Positions 45,543 through 56,871 of a stretch of 64,000 bases of DNA are shown in pieces. The notes below the pieces were generated by a model that was given only the letters and a program-made list of their open reading frames with translations, was not told the origin of the DNA and made no database searches. Both the position numbers and the translations under genes were made by a program. Each line of letters starts with the position of its first letter. Positions within the stretch are counted from its first letter, which is position 1. Location: NCBI GenBank assembly GCA_000729835.1, contig JFHB01000055.1, positions 1 to 64,000 on the forward strand, in the 5' to 3' direction. This DNA comes from Atkinsonella hypoxylon (taxonomy: Eukaryota > Ascomycota > Sordariomycetes > Hypocreales > Clavicipitaceae).

Positions 45543-46008
45543 ATGGTGCGCATATCGTGCTTCGGCCCTCTCGCTCCGGCAACAGAGTAACTGACCACTT
45601 GCACATACAGCCGCAACTTGATACCTCCTCGTACGCCCTCGCCGCCCTAACTGCTGGCGGCGGTGTCATGGGCTACGTAAAGTCCGGGTCTATGCCCTCC
45701 CTTATTGCCGGGACAGCCGTCGGTGTTCTTTGTGAGTTACTTCTGTTACGAAAATCGGCCGTGTCGCACATCGCAATCTTGAAGAAAGCCACCAAACTAA
45801 CGTCAACCGAGAAGATGGACTTGGTGGATACCGCATCCAAAATCGCCAGCCTTACGGCGTTGAGCTGAGTCTTTTGGCCTCGATTGTTCTCGGAGGATCG
45901 GCCTTCCCTCGAGCTATCCGCTTGCGAAAGCCGGTCCCAATTCTGCTTAGTGTCTTGTCCACTTTTGGTCTCTTGACCTTTGGCAGGGCTTACCAGCAGA
46001 AGCTGTAA
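45543..46008 (+). CDS. TMEM14-family small membrane protein
   Basis: Four-helix membrane protein of the TMEM14/UPF0136 family; animal TMEM14C is a mitochondrial inner-membrane protein needed for heme synthesis, the fungal role is unproven. The best model is an exon of just the start codon (45543-45545), then exons 45611-45731 and 45815-46008, 105 aa. The body reads ALAALTAGGGVMGYVKSGSM, then SLIAGTAVGVLYGLGGYRIQ and PYGVELSLLASIVLGGSAFP, matching the family. The second intron (83 nt) ends at AAG after an ACTAAC branch site and restores YGLGGY. The first donor GTGCGC is weak. The first exon could instead be an undetected non-ATG or upstream start, so the amino terminus is less certain than the rest. 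Confidence 0.82.
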
Positions 46009-46291
46009 CTATGTACAAGTAGCTATCTTGCATATAGGAAAATGATGGGAGAGGAATAGTTATATGTCTCGCCATAATCCCTCATGTCATGATGACATCA
46101 TATATTGTACAGATGTGCCCGTATCGCCGTGTTTTACATCAATATCCCGAGTCCATGCTTGCTTTTCGCGTGAGAACACCAGCAATACGCTCTCTTCGAG
46201 TGCGTGTTGCGCAATCCAATTCCAGAACGTCAAGTCGATAGTAAAGAGTACCTAGGAGAGAGCTATTGCCGAAGGTGCAACGTTAAGATAA

Positions 46292-46615
46292 TCACAGGCC
46301 CAAAGCTTTCTGCTCCTCCTTAATCCTATCGCGCTTCGCCCTCGCCGCCTGACGGTTCTCTGCTTGTAACTTGGTTCGCTCGACTCGTAGGCATTGATTC
46401 ACCTTCTCCTTGATGTCGTTGCAGCCTCCGGTTGCCTTATGCATGAAGCCTCTGTTATGGCAGTCCTCGAGGGCGGCGATGATTTCTTCGCACGCTGTTA
46501 GGTCGTTCCAGGTTAGTTCGTCGCGAAATGTATGCCAGCGCTGCGCTGTTGCGCATGTCGACAGTAAAGTGGGAGGCATACCTAGCGCATTCTTAGTATG
46601 TAAGTGAGGATGCAT
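46292..46615 (-). CDS. CMC2: Cytochrome oxidase assembly protein Cmc2
   Basis: Twin CX9C protein of the mitochondrial intermembrane space, imported by Mia40 and needed for complex IV biogenesis. Exons 46615-46582 and 46494-46292, 78 aa, joined through an 87 nt intron with a CTAAC site before CAG. The start MHPHLHTK is diagnostic of the Cmc2 family. The two motifs are CEEIIAALEDC and CNDIKEKVNQC, each with exactly nine residues between the cysteines, separated by HNRGFMHKATGG. The tail is basic and helical. The frame stays open above the ATG but the family start is clear. Confidence 0.93.
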   Translation of the reverse strand: MHPHLHTKNALGMPPTLLSTCATAQRWHTFRDELTWNDLTACEEIIAALEDCHNRGFMHKATGGCNDIKEKVNQCLRVERTKLQAENRQAARAKRDRIKEEQKALGL

Positions 46616-46992
46616 TGTGAATTCTGGTCCAGACGGTGCAGAAACTTCAGACTCAATCATTCCCCGGTGGGTGCAGCATGGACGTTCCTGATGATGGGGA
46701 GAATTCTTTGAGGATCCCGAGGCGAGCTAGATGCAGCCAACCAACCATAGGGCTTCGACTATATCTGAGGGGGGAGGGGCAGCCCCAATGCCCAATACCC
46801 ATACGGAATAGACTATTGGACATTTGACGCAAGATGGATTTCATTTTGTGATCTTTCCACGAAACGCAGACTCAATATCAAAACCTCAAATTTACACCTC
46901 CGGCAGCTCCCGCACTTGCATGCACGCTTACTTACTCAGATCGCCAAAGTACGTGGCTACATTTTCCGCAGACTCGGTGTACTCGCAGCACA
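46616..46992. promoter_or_regulatory. Bidirectional promoter CMC2/prefoldin 2
   Basis: 377 bp between divergent start codons, with two CCAAT boxes close together at 46785-46789 and 46792-46796. CCAAT boxes are bound by the Hap complex, which in fungi controls respiratory genes such as those for complex IV, so the link to CMC2 is plausible. Confidence 0.6.
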
Positions 46993-47726
46993 ATGTCGGC
47001 TCCAGTAACCGCGCAGACACCTGGCAAGAAACAGCAAGGTACCCAAGCCTCGGTTTTTCTGGTGATGTGCCTCTCGTATCTCGTCCACCATGCTGATTCA
47101 CATTTAAATCTACCATAATAGACCTACAAAACACATACTCAAACTACAAAAACACGCTGCAGCAAATAGCCCAGAAGATAGGCGATATCGAGCAAGAGGC
47201 AGAAGAGCACAAGTAAGAAATTTTCATCAATACTTGCTCGCACACCCGACCGTCATGGAAAGGCGGCAAGCCTGCGCTTCAGGCACAGGGCGGAATTTTA
47301 CTTTGTTCATCGCGGATTCAGACTTTTAATGCAGATTTTGAACCTCACCGCCTTAACACACATCACACCGCTCACTTGTGTCCTCTTACTAATTGCTATG
47401 ACGAAACAGGCTGGTTTTGGAAACATTAGAGCTCTTGTCAGAAGATCGCAAGTGTTTTCGACTGATTAATGGTGTTCTTGTAGAAAGAACGGTCAAATAT
47501 GTAGTGCCTGCATTGAAGACAAATCAGGATGGGTTGAAAAAAGTGTTGGACGATCTCGTCAAGCAGTACAAGACAAAGCAAGATGAATTGGATAAGTGGA
47601 AGGTAAGTAACGTCCTAGTGGTATTATTTCTTCTTGTGCTTTGTTTTCTAGATACTCTGTCGAGAGCCAATAGCTGATGTGTACATACTATAGAAAAAGA
47701 ACAATATTCAAGTAGTGCAGCAATAG
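46993..47726 (+). CDS. GIM4: Prefoldin subunit 2
   Basis: Beta-type subunit of the cytosolic prefoldin hexamer, which hands nascent actin and tubulin to the CCT chaperonin. Exons 46993-47038, 47122-47212, 47410-47602 and 47694-47726, 120 aa, introns 83, 197 and 91 nt. Two coiled-coil arms are visible: DLQNTYSNYKNTLQQIAQKI then GDIEQEAEEHK, and a carboxy arm ending LDDLVKQYKTKQDELDKWK. LETLELLSEDRKCFRLINGV is the conserved beta-hairpin core, continued by LVERTVKYVVPAL. The last exon adds only KKNNIQVVQQ. All exon junctions keep the frame. Confidence 0.93.
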
Positions 47727-50700
47727 GGAGTAAATAGCCTGTATTGAGTCTGTCAAATTTGAATGAGCAAGTAAGAAGAAGACAGGAATAGAGGAATGAA
47801 AAAGAACCCAAAAAAAAAAAAGCAAATTTCTTCGTTATCACTGCACCATGGCGTAACCATTATGATCAGGCATGTCGTCATAATGGATCAAAAAGGGTAT
47901 ATCAATTGCTACTAACACACGAGGGGAAGAAGAGCTTGATTTGACCAATGCCAGGAAAGAGCTTGAACTGTCAAGATATTGTTCTCTGATTCAAGTCGTG
48001 GGCAGGATATGATCGCCATAACGCCAGATTTCATTGCATCGATTCAAGGAAGGCGTTGTAGCTGCATATGATGCTCAAAGCGTGACCGGAACCTGCAGGA
48101 AATATACCCGAACTAGTGTGCTACCGACTCGCAATACTGCACAAGATTGTATGAGCTGGTTTTTGCAGTATCAACGGCGAGTTTGGTCTTGGATGCCCAA
48201 CGATTCTTCCCGACCTGCTTGCTGTGCTTTTGTGGCGCATCAAAATCGCCGCATACGCAGGATGCGCTGGAGTATCGCATCTGCCCATGTACGTGCTCCA
48301 CAAGAGGTAATAATTTAGACTCATAGAGCACGAATGAAGGCAACAAAGAAAATAGATCAGACAGAGACAAGAGAGCAGCCATGATTCCCCATGCCGACCA
48401 TGATGACTCCAATTCCTTCCCATCCAGAATTCTGACAATTGATTAAGCATGGGCCCATGGCACATATAGTCAACCCACCCTCCACTACCTTTATTCGGGA
48501 TGCATGGCTGGCAGTGCCACGTCATTGGGTTAAGAAGTCTCGCCGTTAAAAGGAGTAGACGATTTGCTATGATGACTTTCGTCTTGGAATCGATGAGATC
48601 GTTGACGCCGTCTAATCCGCACCCTGTTAATGGCTGATGCGCTCATTTTGATCAGGATTCCTTGGACTGTCATATGCAAAGATGGATGGTGAGCGCAACC
48701 ACGTTTTCTTTAGGTTGCGCGAATGAACGCCCTCTTATGTTGCGTAATGCTGCAGCTTGTCGCATACAGCCTGCTCGAGATGCTTATACCACTTCCAGCT
48801 CACAAGTTACAAGTCTCTGTCAAGGAAATGAGCTCCTTTGGATGTCCCAACTGATGTTGGGAACAGCAGCGTATCATGCAAGGACGAAACACCCTCGAGA
48901 CCAGTGCCGTCACACGTCGGACCCTGTATTATTGACAGCCAAAATCGAGATGCAGGCATGTAGCATCCACTATCTTTCGGGTTTGTTGCCATGGTCGTAA
49001 TGTGAGAGAAACACGAGAGGACGGGCCAGCAAAGGCCCCATGAACACGCCGTTGCCGCACAGCCAGAATCTGCTGAAGTCGTATCCGTAAGGCAAAGTCC
49101 AAGGGAGCGATATAAACTGTAGCAGGTTTATTAGACTTGCGAGCTTGAGGTCTCATGTCGGCCGCTAGCACCCAAACCAACTGCTACGATGCAGCTCTAG
49201 TTAGCTGCAGCGGTGAACCCTGGTTATGGCTCTGGCCGCAGCGTTAGGGCCACAGTGCAGTGCATATTCATGGCAAAGAGACGAAGCAAACTGAGTCTAC
49301 AAAGTCAGTCTTACACCTCACCCAGTCGGATGGTACGGCAGCAAAACGCTGCCCAACCATTGGGTGCTCTGGCGATTTACATCGTGAGACGGTCGCAGGA
49401 TGGGCCGCTGGGACTGCATTCAGGCTGCGGTTCCTGAAGAGCGGATACCTGATGATTGGCAGGCGACAGTATTTGTATCGAGCAGATGCAGGTCAGCCTG
49501 ATGGGCGTCCTTGACCCCTTAGACCATCGAGATGTTCTGCTTTTTTTTTTTTTGTCCCTTGGTCGTAGTGGCGAACTGTAGCACCAGGCATAGGGTTATA
49601 TTCAACGGCTGTCAGAACGGTGTCAGGCAGCGGGACTGTATGCTCGGTTCATTAGCAGAACTGATCCCGGCGGACCCAAAGAAAAAATCCTTGCTGGCTT
49701 TGATACGTTCTGCATGGTTTCAAGCACACCGCTACGTCCTAACATACCTCGTTGTGAGTACGTACCAAGCCATATTGAGACGTGCGGGATGGCCCAGACC
49801 GGGAAATTATGGACAGATTCTGGTGAAGAAAAAAAAAAAGAAAAAAAAAAGTAGTTCTGAAGAAAAATAAAACATGACATCCAATTGTTGCCAAGGCGAC
49901 ACGGACGAGTAAGTGAGGGAGGGAGCGGGCTTAGCAGTGACGGAGTGGATGTAGTTGACGGTTCATGCGAGCGTGCTGGATGCGCAACCGGTCGAGCGGT
50001 AACTAGTCGAGCGGTATTAACATGTGCAAGCTAAAACTCCACGTTTCCTTCGACAGTAGCACCTACCTCGTCGAGTATTGCTCCGATTGAATTAGTCACC
50101 AAGACCTACGTCCGGATGTGCGTTGGGCAATGACGAAAAGTGGGCATCCAAGCGTTAGTTCGTTCTGTGTCTGTCAGACTGTACTCACGTACTTGTTCCT
50201 CAATTACTCCCTCTTCTCAAGCGTCTTGATAAAGCTGTACTCGGGACTCAAGAGGGCGAACGGCGGGTCTGAGTGAGCTGCGGACTGAGCTGCGGACAAA
50301 GCTCAGCGCTGGTTGGCTGGGAGATTCGATGTCGTTGGAGGTGCCATCCATGGGTTGGAGGTGTGGGCGAGATGAGATGCCAGACCAGGCAGATTTTGAG
50401 CAGACACGAATCATTGTAATGCAGGTGAATGAATGCTTTCTGGATAGCATGTCAAGATGGATGGATCGGTGACTCTGACTTGACGGATGAACAGTGCAGT
50501 GAACATGGGGAGATTGGCAGGGCAGAAAGAACAGCGCGCGCGCACAGCCATGCAATATGCAATGCACTCTTGGCTCGACTTAGCTCGACTTGGCTCGACT
50601 TGGCTGTCAGGCAGGCAGGCCCACTCTAATTGCATCTGGCAGCCGGCTGGTGTTGACTGTTGACCATGTTGACCGCAGCTTTGCTTTCCTAAGCCTCGTC

Positions 50701-51592
50701 AGCCTTTCTTCCCTCCTGCAAATAACCCCAAATAAACCCCACGCCTTCCCGTGGCCCACCAATGCAATTGCTGCTGCCGCCCTCACGCATCACGGAACAA
50801 CGCCGATTCCTCGTCTGAATCCCCCAATCACGCCGCCATTGTGAACAGACCGCCCTGTTTTGGTGAGCAAGACCCTTTATCGTCCGTGTCGTCCGTGTCG
50901 TCCGGCCTGTCTTAAACCCTTGGCTTTCCGGAGCCTGCGGCACACACACCTCGTGGAGCGTGGAGGGCCGGTAACGCTTGGCTAGACAGACATTGCGCCT
51001 CGTGTCACATCACTTCGCGGGTCGCATCGAGCAACGTCGCCGTGGTTGAGCGCGCAAGCGCATTCAAAGTCGAGCTACCCCGTCGCGATCCAGCTGCTCC
51101 AGTCTTGGCCAGTCTTAGTGCTATCCGTCGTGGAATACACTGCGTCCTGCCGCTCCGCACACACCCTCTCAATCGCTCTATGGCAGCGCAAGATCGTCGT
51201 CATCTCGCTGGCCGTTGTGTTGTCGCGACCCCAAGTCAAGTTTCCCGTGTCTTCACGCTTTCAAGTTTGCATGCGCACCCCCACCTTCCTTGGCATGCCA
51301 TTGTTTCCCAGCCCAAATCATAATAAGCATTCCCAAGCATAATCGTCATAGCCCTACTATCCCTTCATCCTAAGCGAGGCACGACGAGTGCTGTATGCGA
51401 CCGCCATTGTTCCTTGAACGTCACCATTGACGCATCTCTTGCAGCTAAACCAAGCTCGAACAGCCCTAGACTACCCGAACGGCTCTCTGCCCTACCCCGA
51501 CCTGGTGAGGGGGACACATCATCCTTCAGACCCATCTGTACCAGCCCGAAGACCTTTACACGGACGCTAGCAGCCGCTGCAGGTAGCCAAAT
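47727..51592. other. Long upstream region of HAP3
   Basis: 3.9 kb with no supported gene on either strand. Visible: short tandems TCGTCCGTG (50880-50903), CTTGG-CTCGA near 50573-50603 and A/T runs near 49833 and 49540. The last 500-700 bp are pyrimidine-rich and look like a promoter and a long 5' leader for HAP3. No open frame has a recognisable motif. Confidence 0.45.
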
Positions 51593-52591
51593 ATGTCGGA
51601 CTCCCCCCAATCTCCTCCAAAGGATGTCGAGCAAGGTGCACAGTCGGCAGACGACGAAGGACAAATGAACGACAGTCAAGACCCACACTCGGCTGGCGGC
51701 GCTGCTAGCTATGAGTTCGAAGTTAAAGAGCAAGATCGATGGTTGCCCATAGCCAATGGTAAGTTTTGCCTTCTTCCTTGAAAATTCTGCATCTCAACGT
51801 GATTGGCCTCTTCGCTGCCCATGGAATTGAGGAGCTCCCTTTCTGTGTTCGAATATTATGCCAGGTCGTATACATCTCATGTCGGCTACTCATGTCTCAA
51901 CACTCATCCCAAATTGCGTCTAGAACACGGGGTCTGGCGAAATTAGACGTCTCGGAGGAGGTGGATGCTAACATTCGAAACTTTGCTCCAGTTGCAAGAA
52001 TTATGAAGAATGCATTACCAGACAATGCGAAAATTGCCAAAGAAGCGAAGGAGTGTATGCAGGAGTGTGTCAGTGAATTCATCTCCTTCATCACGAGTGA
52101 AGGTAAGTTAGTTGAAATGACTTCTGAAAAGCTCGAGTGAGACACCGTTGTTTCACACGTTGTATGTCATACTGACCGAATGTCTTTCGGCTCCTTAGCG
52201 TCGGAGAAGTGCCAGCAAGAAAAGAGAAAGACAGTTAACGGCGAGGATATTCTTTTTGCAATGACCTCATTGGGATTTGAGAACTATGCGGAAGCCCTGA
52301 AAGTGTATCTTTCGAAATATCGAGAGGTATGAATTCCATAGCATCTATTGTTGGTAACAACCCACTCACGAAACCCAATCATAGCAACAAAATCAGTCAA
52401 ACCGAGAGCGTGTCATGGAGAATACCTGGGGTGGCTCTATGATGCCTGGTGGAAAAGGCGAAGGAGCTGCCGGTGCTGAATATGCCACCGGTGAAGCCTC
52501 GAACACTGCTGAGGGTGGTGCCGACTCTAACTACATGTATGGACAGCATACTGGTCACAACGGCGCTCCTACTGCTGGTGATGGCTACTAA
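51593..52591 (+). CDS. HAP3: CCAAT-binding factor subunit Hap3/HapC (NF-YB)
   Basis: Histone-fold subunit of the heterotrimeric CCAAT-binding complex. Exons 51593-51758, 51992-52102, 52199-52326 and 52385-52591, 203 aa. A Ser/Asp/Gln-rich leader of about 47 residues precedes the core. The core is KEQDRWLPIANVARIMKNAL followed by EAKECMQECVSEFISFITSE, QEKRKTVNGEDILFAMTSLG and YAEALKVYLSKYREQQNQSN. The tail is Gly/Ala-rich. The first intron is 233 nt. Its frame is partly open, so a naive ORF search gives a false start inside it. Fungal relatives work with HapB, HapE and HapX in iron and redox control (family knowledge). CCAAT boxes occur in three of the shared promoters in this window. Confidence 0.95.
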
Positions 52592-54197
52592 ACCTACAGA
52601 TTTTTATCTGGGTCCACACCGTCTCTGAGATGACGAGTACGACAGAAAGAAAGAACACAAACCTTGACCTCACGAAAATGACAATAGCAGCGGGTCGATA
52701 TGACAAACCACGAGGCTATTAAGGACGATGGCTCGGTTTACCATGAATTGGTAGTCTCTTGTTTCTGGATTTCCATTTTTACAAATTCCCCCCTTCTTTT
52801 CAAAGGCTTCAATGTAAAACTATTGGTACAGCCCGGTGGCGCAAATGAATTGAATTAAGGGATTCTGCACTCAGCGATTCTAGCTGAGCTTATTGCCTAA
52901 GAGCCAGGGGCTGATTGGATATTTTCAATTATAGCCGGACATCGTGTCTATGGGCGGAAAATGACTTTTGGGTGATAGATTTCCTCTCCATTTCCCTTAG
53001 TCGACTGGCTGCTTCGGAGCAGGAGTCGGGTTTTCTAACTGCTTTCAAGTACCGAACAGAAAAAGATGTGAATAGGGCGAATATAGTAGACAGGCGAGAT
53101 GAAGCCCTCATCTTAATATCATAACTGTAGGACTGCTCGTTTGGGATTATGGCATTCTTGCTTAACGTAGGACTTCACGAGTCGAAAATAAGTAGCAGCC
53201 TCGACTGTGCAGCAACTTGCAACAAAATGAATTCACAACGCGATGAGCCTTAGTGGCAATAAGCTAGATCTGATAAATTCGTATTTCAAACAACTCAGCA
53301 AAAAAGTATCGTCGCTTTCGGCCATCCGGCCACTGTGCCATTATATATTTATTGTTGTCCAAGGATAGGAGGTCAGGTCCAAGGGTGTGAATCCTTGTGC
53401 TGTCGATAAATGCGCCAACCATACGGAGATTCAGAGATTGGAGATGCGCTAAATTGCTGTGAGATATAACGCCAATCATTCACGGGATTCCATATTGGAT
53501 AACAATATGCCTTTCAGTGCTCAAGGCAACACGGTTGCCAACCCAACTCCCGACACCTCCGTGATGCTTCGATGGCTACGGTGACTTGAACTATCTCTTT
53601 CACTTATTCAAAAATTGCTAGGACTTCTTTCATAGTGAGGTTCGCAGGTAAATTCAAGTACTGGTCAATCCGCTAGTTTGGGTGCTGCCATCGAGCATTG
53701 AAAGGGATACCACGAGCCAAAATGATGATGTAGTAGTAAGACACAGCAGTGACCTTCCAAATGGTAATTTTGATGATATACCGAGTACCCTTCATTGATA
53801 AAGCTATCTCTTTGGACAGTCTGTTAAAGTTGGTGTGGGATCCGTGACCTGGCTTCGCGCCGCGTTGGACCGAAATGGTTCAAAGGCACGTGTGCAGCCC
53901 CACTTTTCCATCAGAAAATCTTCCACCTCCTCGTCGAGTTAAAAAAGAAAAAAAAAAAATGGCCCTTGACCTCTACTTGCGGTTTGCCAGCCTCTCCACG
54001 TTTGAACGACCACACTATTTCACCAATGATTTAAATTTTCTGAGATATTTTACTCAAAGAAGAATTTCAAATTTACTGTCAGACTCCATGTACTTGCTGC
54101 TGTTGTACCATCTTGAGGCAGCGTCATTAGAGTTGCCACAAAAACCAGTTTCTACTTAGGTCGCCAGAGCTGGCCACATCGACTCAACGCGATATTG
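52592..54197. other. Intergenic region HAP3/RRN3
   Basis: 1.6 kb. The first 250 bp should be the HAP3 3' UTR. Short frames near 52915, 53264 and 53875 have no recognisable features. An A-rich run occurs near 53941-53958. I see no RNA gene. Confidence 0.45.
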
Positions 54198-56264
54198 ATG
54201 CGACCGTTCACACCAAATGCCAGGACTGTGCCTGGCTCTTTTTCTTCGGGTGCTACGCCTGTGAAGTCAATTCTTAAGCCCTCATCGGTTCTCGGAAGAC
54301 GAAAGAATTCGCACGACGGGCTTGATTCTTCTCCGACTGCTGCACCAGAAAGCCTGACGAAACGACGAAAAGTTTTTTTTGACGAGATTCGAAATGTAAC
54401 GTATGAAGTTGGTCGCAGAACAATGGAAGACGTCAAGTTGGAAGTCCAAGCGGCCTTGGAGAATCACCTCCGGGGTAATGATAGCCAATACGACATGTTG
54501 AAAGAGCTCTTTGCCAATGACAAACAAAGATATTTACCTCCAGTGGTGGGTGAGGAAGACGATACTCTGAAACCCCATGAGCTGCAAGTCTATGTCATGG
54601 CTCTGACAAGCTGTGTTCCCATCCTGAAGGGCAAGGACTGTAATGGCCTGGTCAAGACAATACTCAAATGCTCCTGGCTTGGAAGAGACGCTACGTTTAC
54701 TAAGGTTTTCACACATTTCTTGGCTGCGCTTATCAGCGCGCAAGGGTCCTATCTAGTGCCAGTGCTCTCGATGATGGTAGAGAAGTTTCGCGATAGTCGG
54801 TTTTCTGACTGGGCTGTTCCAGACTTCCCGGACATCTCGCGCGATACCATGCGCGAAAGGCTACACTCATCCATCCAGTATCTTCTTCGAATGTTCCCTT
54901 CGGCTGTGGCCGTGCTCGAGAATCTTCTTGGCAGCAAGTTTCCGTTTCTAGACGAATCTACAAGGGTGCACATGGCTTACATCGATAATTTGTTACGAGT
55001 CAGAGCATACGTTCCTGAGCTGCAGGACGAGATCTTGGACCTGATTCTGAACCGAGTCGTCAAAATAGACTCGCAAATGCAAATCGATCTGGAGGATCTG
55101 GACGATGATGTTGCTGCCGCCGTTATGTACGCGTTTCGTGACAATCAACGACAGCCCTCGGCTTGGGAAGACGATGATCCAGAGGAGAGCGACAATGACT
55201 CTGTTGACAGCGAAGACTTAGATTTTGACCAAGGAGCTGTGAGAATCAAGGCTGTCAAAGACAGTGTAGAAAAGATGGATGCAATTCTGGATATCCTCTT
55301 TACCGTATACAGCCCACACTTCGTCAATCCCGGATCAGACAAGGCGTTCGACATGTTCACAACAATCCTGCGGGAGTTTGATGAGGTGGTATTGCCAACA
55401 TATAAATCCAGGCACACACAGTTCTTGATTTTCCACTTTGCACAGCAGCATGAGCGTCTCACTGATGCCTTCTGTGGCCAGCTTATTGCCACTGCATTTA
55501 AGTCCAATACGCCAAACATTTTGAAGCAAGCCGCGGCAGCATACCTTGCGAGCTTCGTCGCGCGGGGAACGCATATACCTTCCAACTTGGTCCGCACTAT
55601 TTTCATGCTGCTTCTGCATCACCTTGAGCAATACAGAAGAAAGTACGAACCTCTGTGTCGTGGACCTGACCTAAAGAGATTTCACCCATACTATTCCCTC
55701 GTTCAGGCGACGCTATACATTTTCTGCTTTCGTTGGCAAGATCTTGTCGTTTCTGCGCCAGACACGGTAGATCCGGATGATCCAGTCTCCTACGTCGGAC
55801 AGGATCTACAGTGGGTCGGAACATCTAAGCAAGACCTGTGGGTTCAGATTCTGGGGAAGCTCAACCCATTGAAGGTATGCGCACCAGTCATTGTGGAAGA
55901 ATTCACGAAATTGGCACACCGACTCAACTTTATGTATGTCTATCCCTTGGTTGAAAGCAACAAGCGCGTCCGATTGACGCAGTTTATGTCGTCCACATAT
56001 TCAACGGGCGGTGCATTACGAGACGCTGGTTATGAAGATCAAAGCGAGAGCTGTCATCAACTCGACCCATACTTCCCCTTCGACCCATATCAGCTACCGA
56101 TCAGCAAGCGATGGCTCATTGGAGATTATGTGAACTGGAAATCGATGCCCGGTCTCAACGACGAGGATGAGGAAGACAGCGATGACATGATTGAGAAAAA
56201 TGATGACGAGGAAGAGCTGGAGGAGGGGACAGCGACAGACAGCGACGATGATGGCTACAAATAA
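54198..56264 (+). CDS. RRN3: RNA polymerase I initiation factor Rrn3
   Basis: Links RNA polymerase I to the promoter-bound core factor for rRNA transcription (TIF-IA family). One exon, 688 aa, similar to other fungal members. The first 60 residues are disordered and Ser/Pro-rich (SILKPSSVLGRRKNSHDG). The HEAT-like core starts KRRKVFFDEIRNVTYEVGRR and includes LISAQGSYLVPVLSMMVEKF. An acidic segment (DDDPEESDNDSVDSEDLDFD) breaks the fold in the middle, as in the family. FWQL-type helices continue to the end, including HRLNFMYVYPLVESNKRVRL. The tail is strongly acidic (EDEEDSDDMIEKNDDEEELE). The ATG at 54198 is the first in frame. A TTG just before it is not a plausible start. Confidence 0.95.
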   Translation: MRPFTPNARTVPGSFSSGATPVKSILKPSSVLGRRKNSHDGLDSSPTAAPESLTKRRKVFFDEIRNVTYEVGRRTMEDVKLEVQAALENHLRGNDSQYDMLKELFANDKQRYLPPVVGEEDDTLKPHELQVYVMALTSCVPILKGKDCNGLVKTILKCSWLGRDATFTKVFTHFLAALISAQGSYLVPVLSMMVEKFRDSRFSDWAVPDFPDISRDTMRERLHSSIQYLLRMFPSAVAVLENLLGSKFPFLDESTRVHMAYIDNLLRVRAYVPELQDEILDLILNRVVKIDSQMQIDLEDLDDDVAAAVMYAFRDNQRQPSAWEDDDPEESDNDSVDSEDLDFDQGAVRIKAVKDSVEKMDAILDILFTVYSPHFVNPGSDKAFDMFTTILREFDEVVLPTYKSRHTQFLIFHFAQQHERLTDAFCGQLIATAFKSNTPNILKQAAAAYLASFVARGTHIPSNLVRTIFMLLLHHLEQYRRKYEPLCRGPDLKRFHPYYSLVQATLYIFCFRWQDLVVSAPDTVDPDDPVSYVGQDLQWVGTSKQDLWVQILGKLNPLKVCAPVIVEEFTKLAHRLNFMYVYPLVESNKRVRLTQFMSSTYSTGGALRDAGYEDQSESCHQLDPYFPFDPYQLPISKRWLIGDYVNWKSMPGLNDEDEEDSDDMIEKNDDEEELEEGTATDSDDDGYK

Positions 56265-56871
56265 GATGCGATACGGTTAAGGGAATGATGTGAAGGGAAT
56301 GAACTGGAAGTGTAAAATGTGTCTGCGTCGCGATGTTTCTTTTTGGGTGTTGGGATACCAGGTGCATTTAGCAGGGACATTGCTTTTAAATACTCAGCAA
56401 AGGTTTATCTTGTGAGGAATTTTTTGCATAGCGGGGAGTTTCAGAGAATATTTTCGGTCGCGATGTCTACGTTAAGGATGGTTCGATGTGCGTTAGAAGG
56501 TATAGCTGTGAATATAGTTATTAGCGATGTTCAAATCTTGGAAAGCCTGGTTGGCGAACGTGTCGATCTGACGGCGAAGTGTGAAAGTGGGTTAGCTCAG
56601 TGGGAGGTTGAATATGTCGGAGGAAGCGAGGGGTTTGATGATGAACTGACGGAGAAGTGCTTTTGTTCGCGGGCGTAAAAGTGGCTGGCAACTGGCGGGT
56701 GTGTAACTAGGTGTGAGATAGGACCGTGACGAGGCAGGTGCATCCCATTCATTTATAAGCACATGCAAGTTGACTTGCATTTCATCTACGTCACTCACCT
56801 GCAATTGCATTGCATACTAAGATGCCTACTCGCAGAACTCGCATCATAATCCTTCTTGAATAGCGTCCGTC
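56265..56871. other. Intergenic region RRN3/bZIP
   Basis: 0.6 kb. A 119-codon frame at 56319-56678 matches nothing I recognise. A CGTCACTC motif lies near 56789, within the likely bZIP gene promoter. Confidence 0.4.

Noticed and set aside
51766..51991. Alternative HAP3 start inside the first intron
   Set aside because: The frame is open into exon 2, but exon 1 plus a canonical GT-AG junction with a GCTAAC branch gives the conserved KEQDRWLPIAN sequence.
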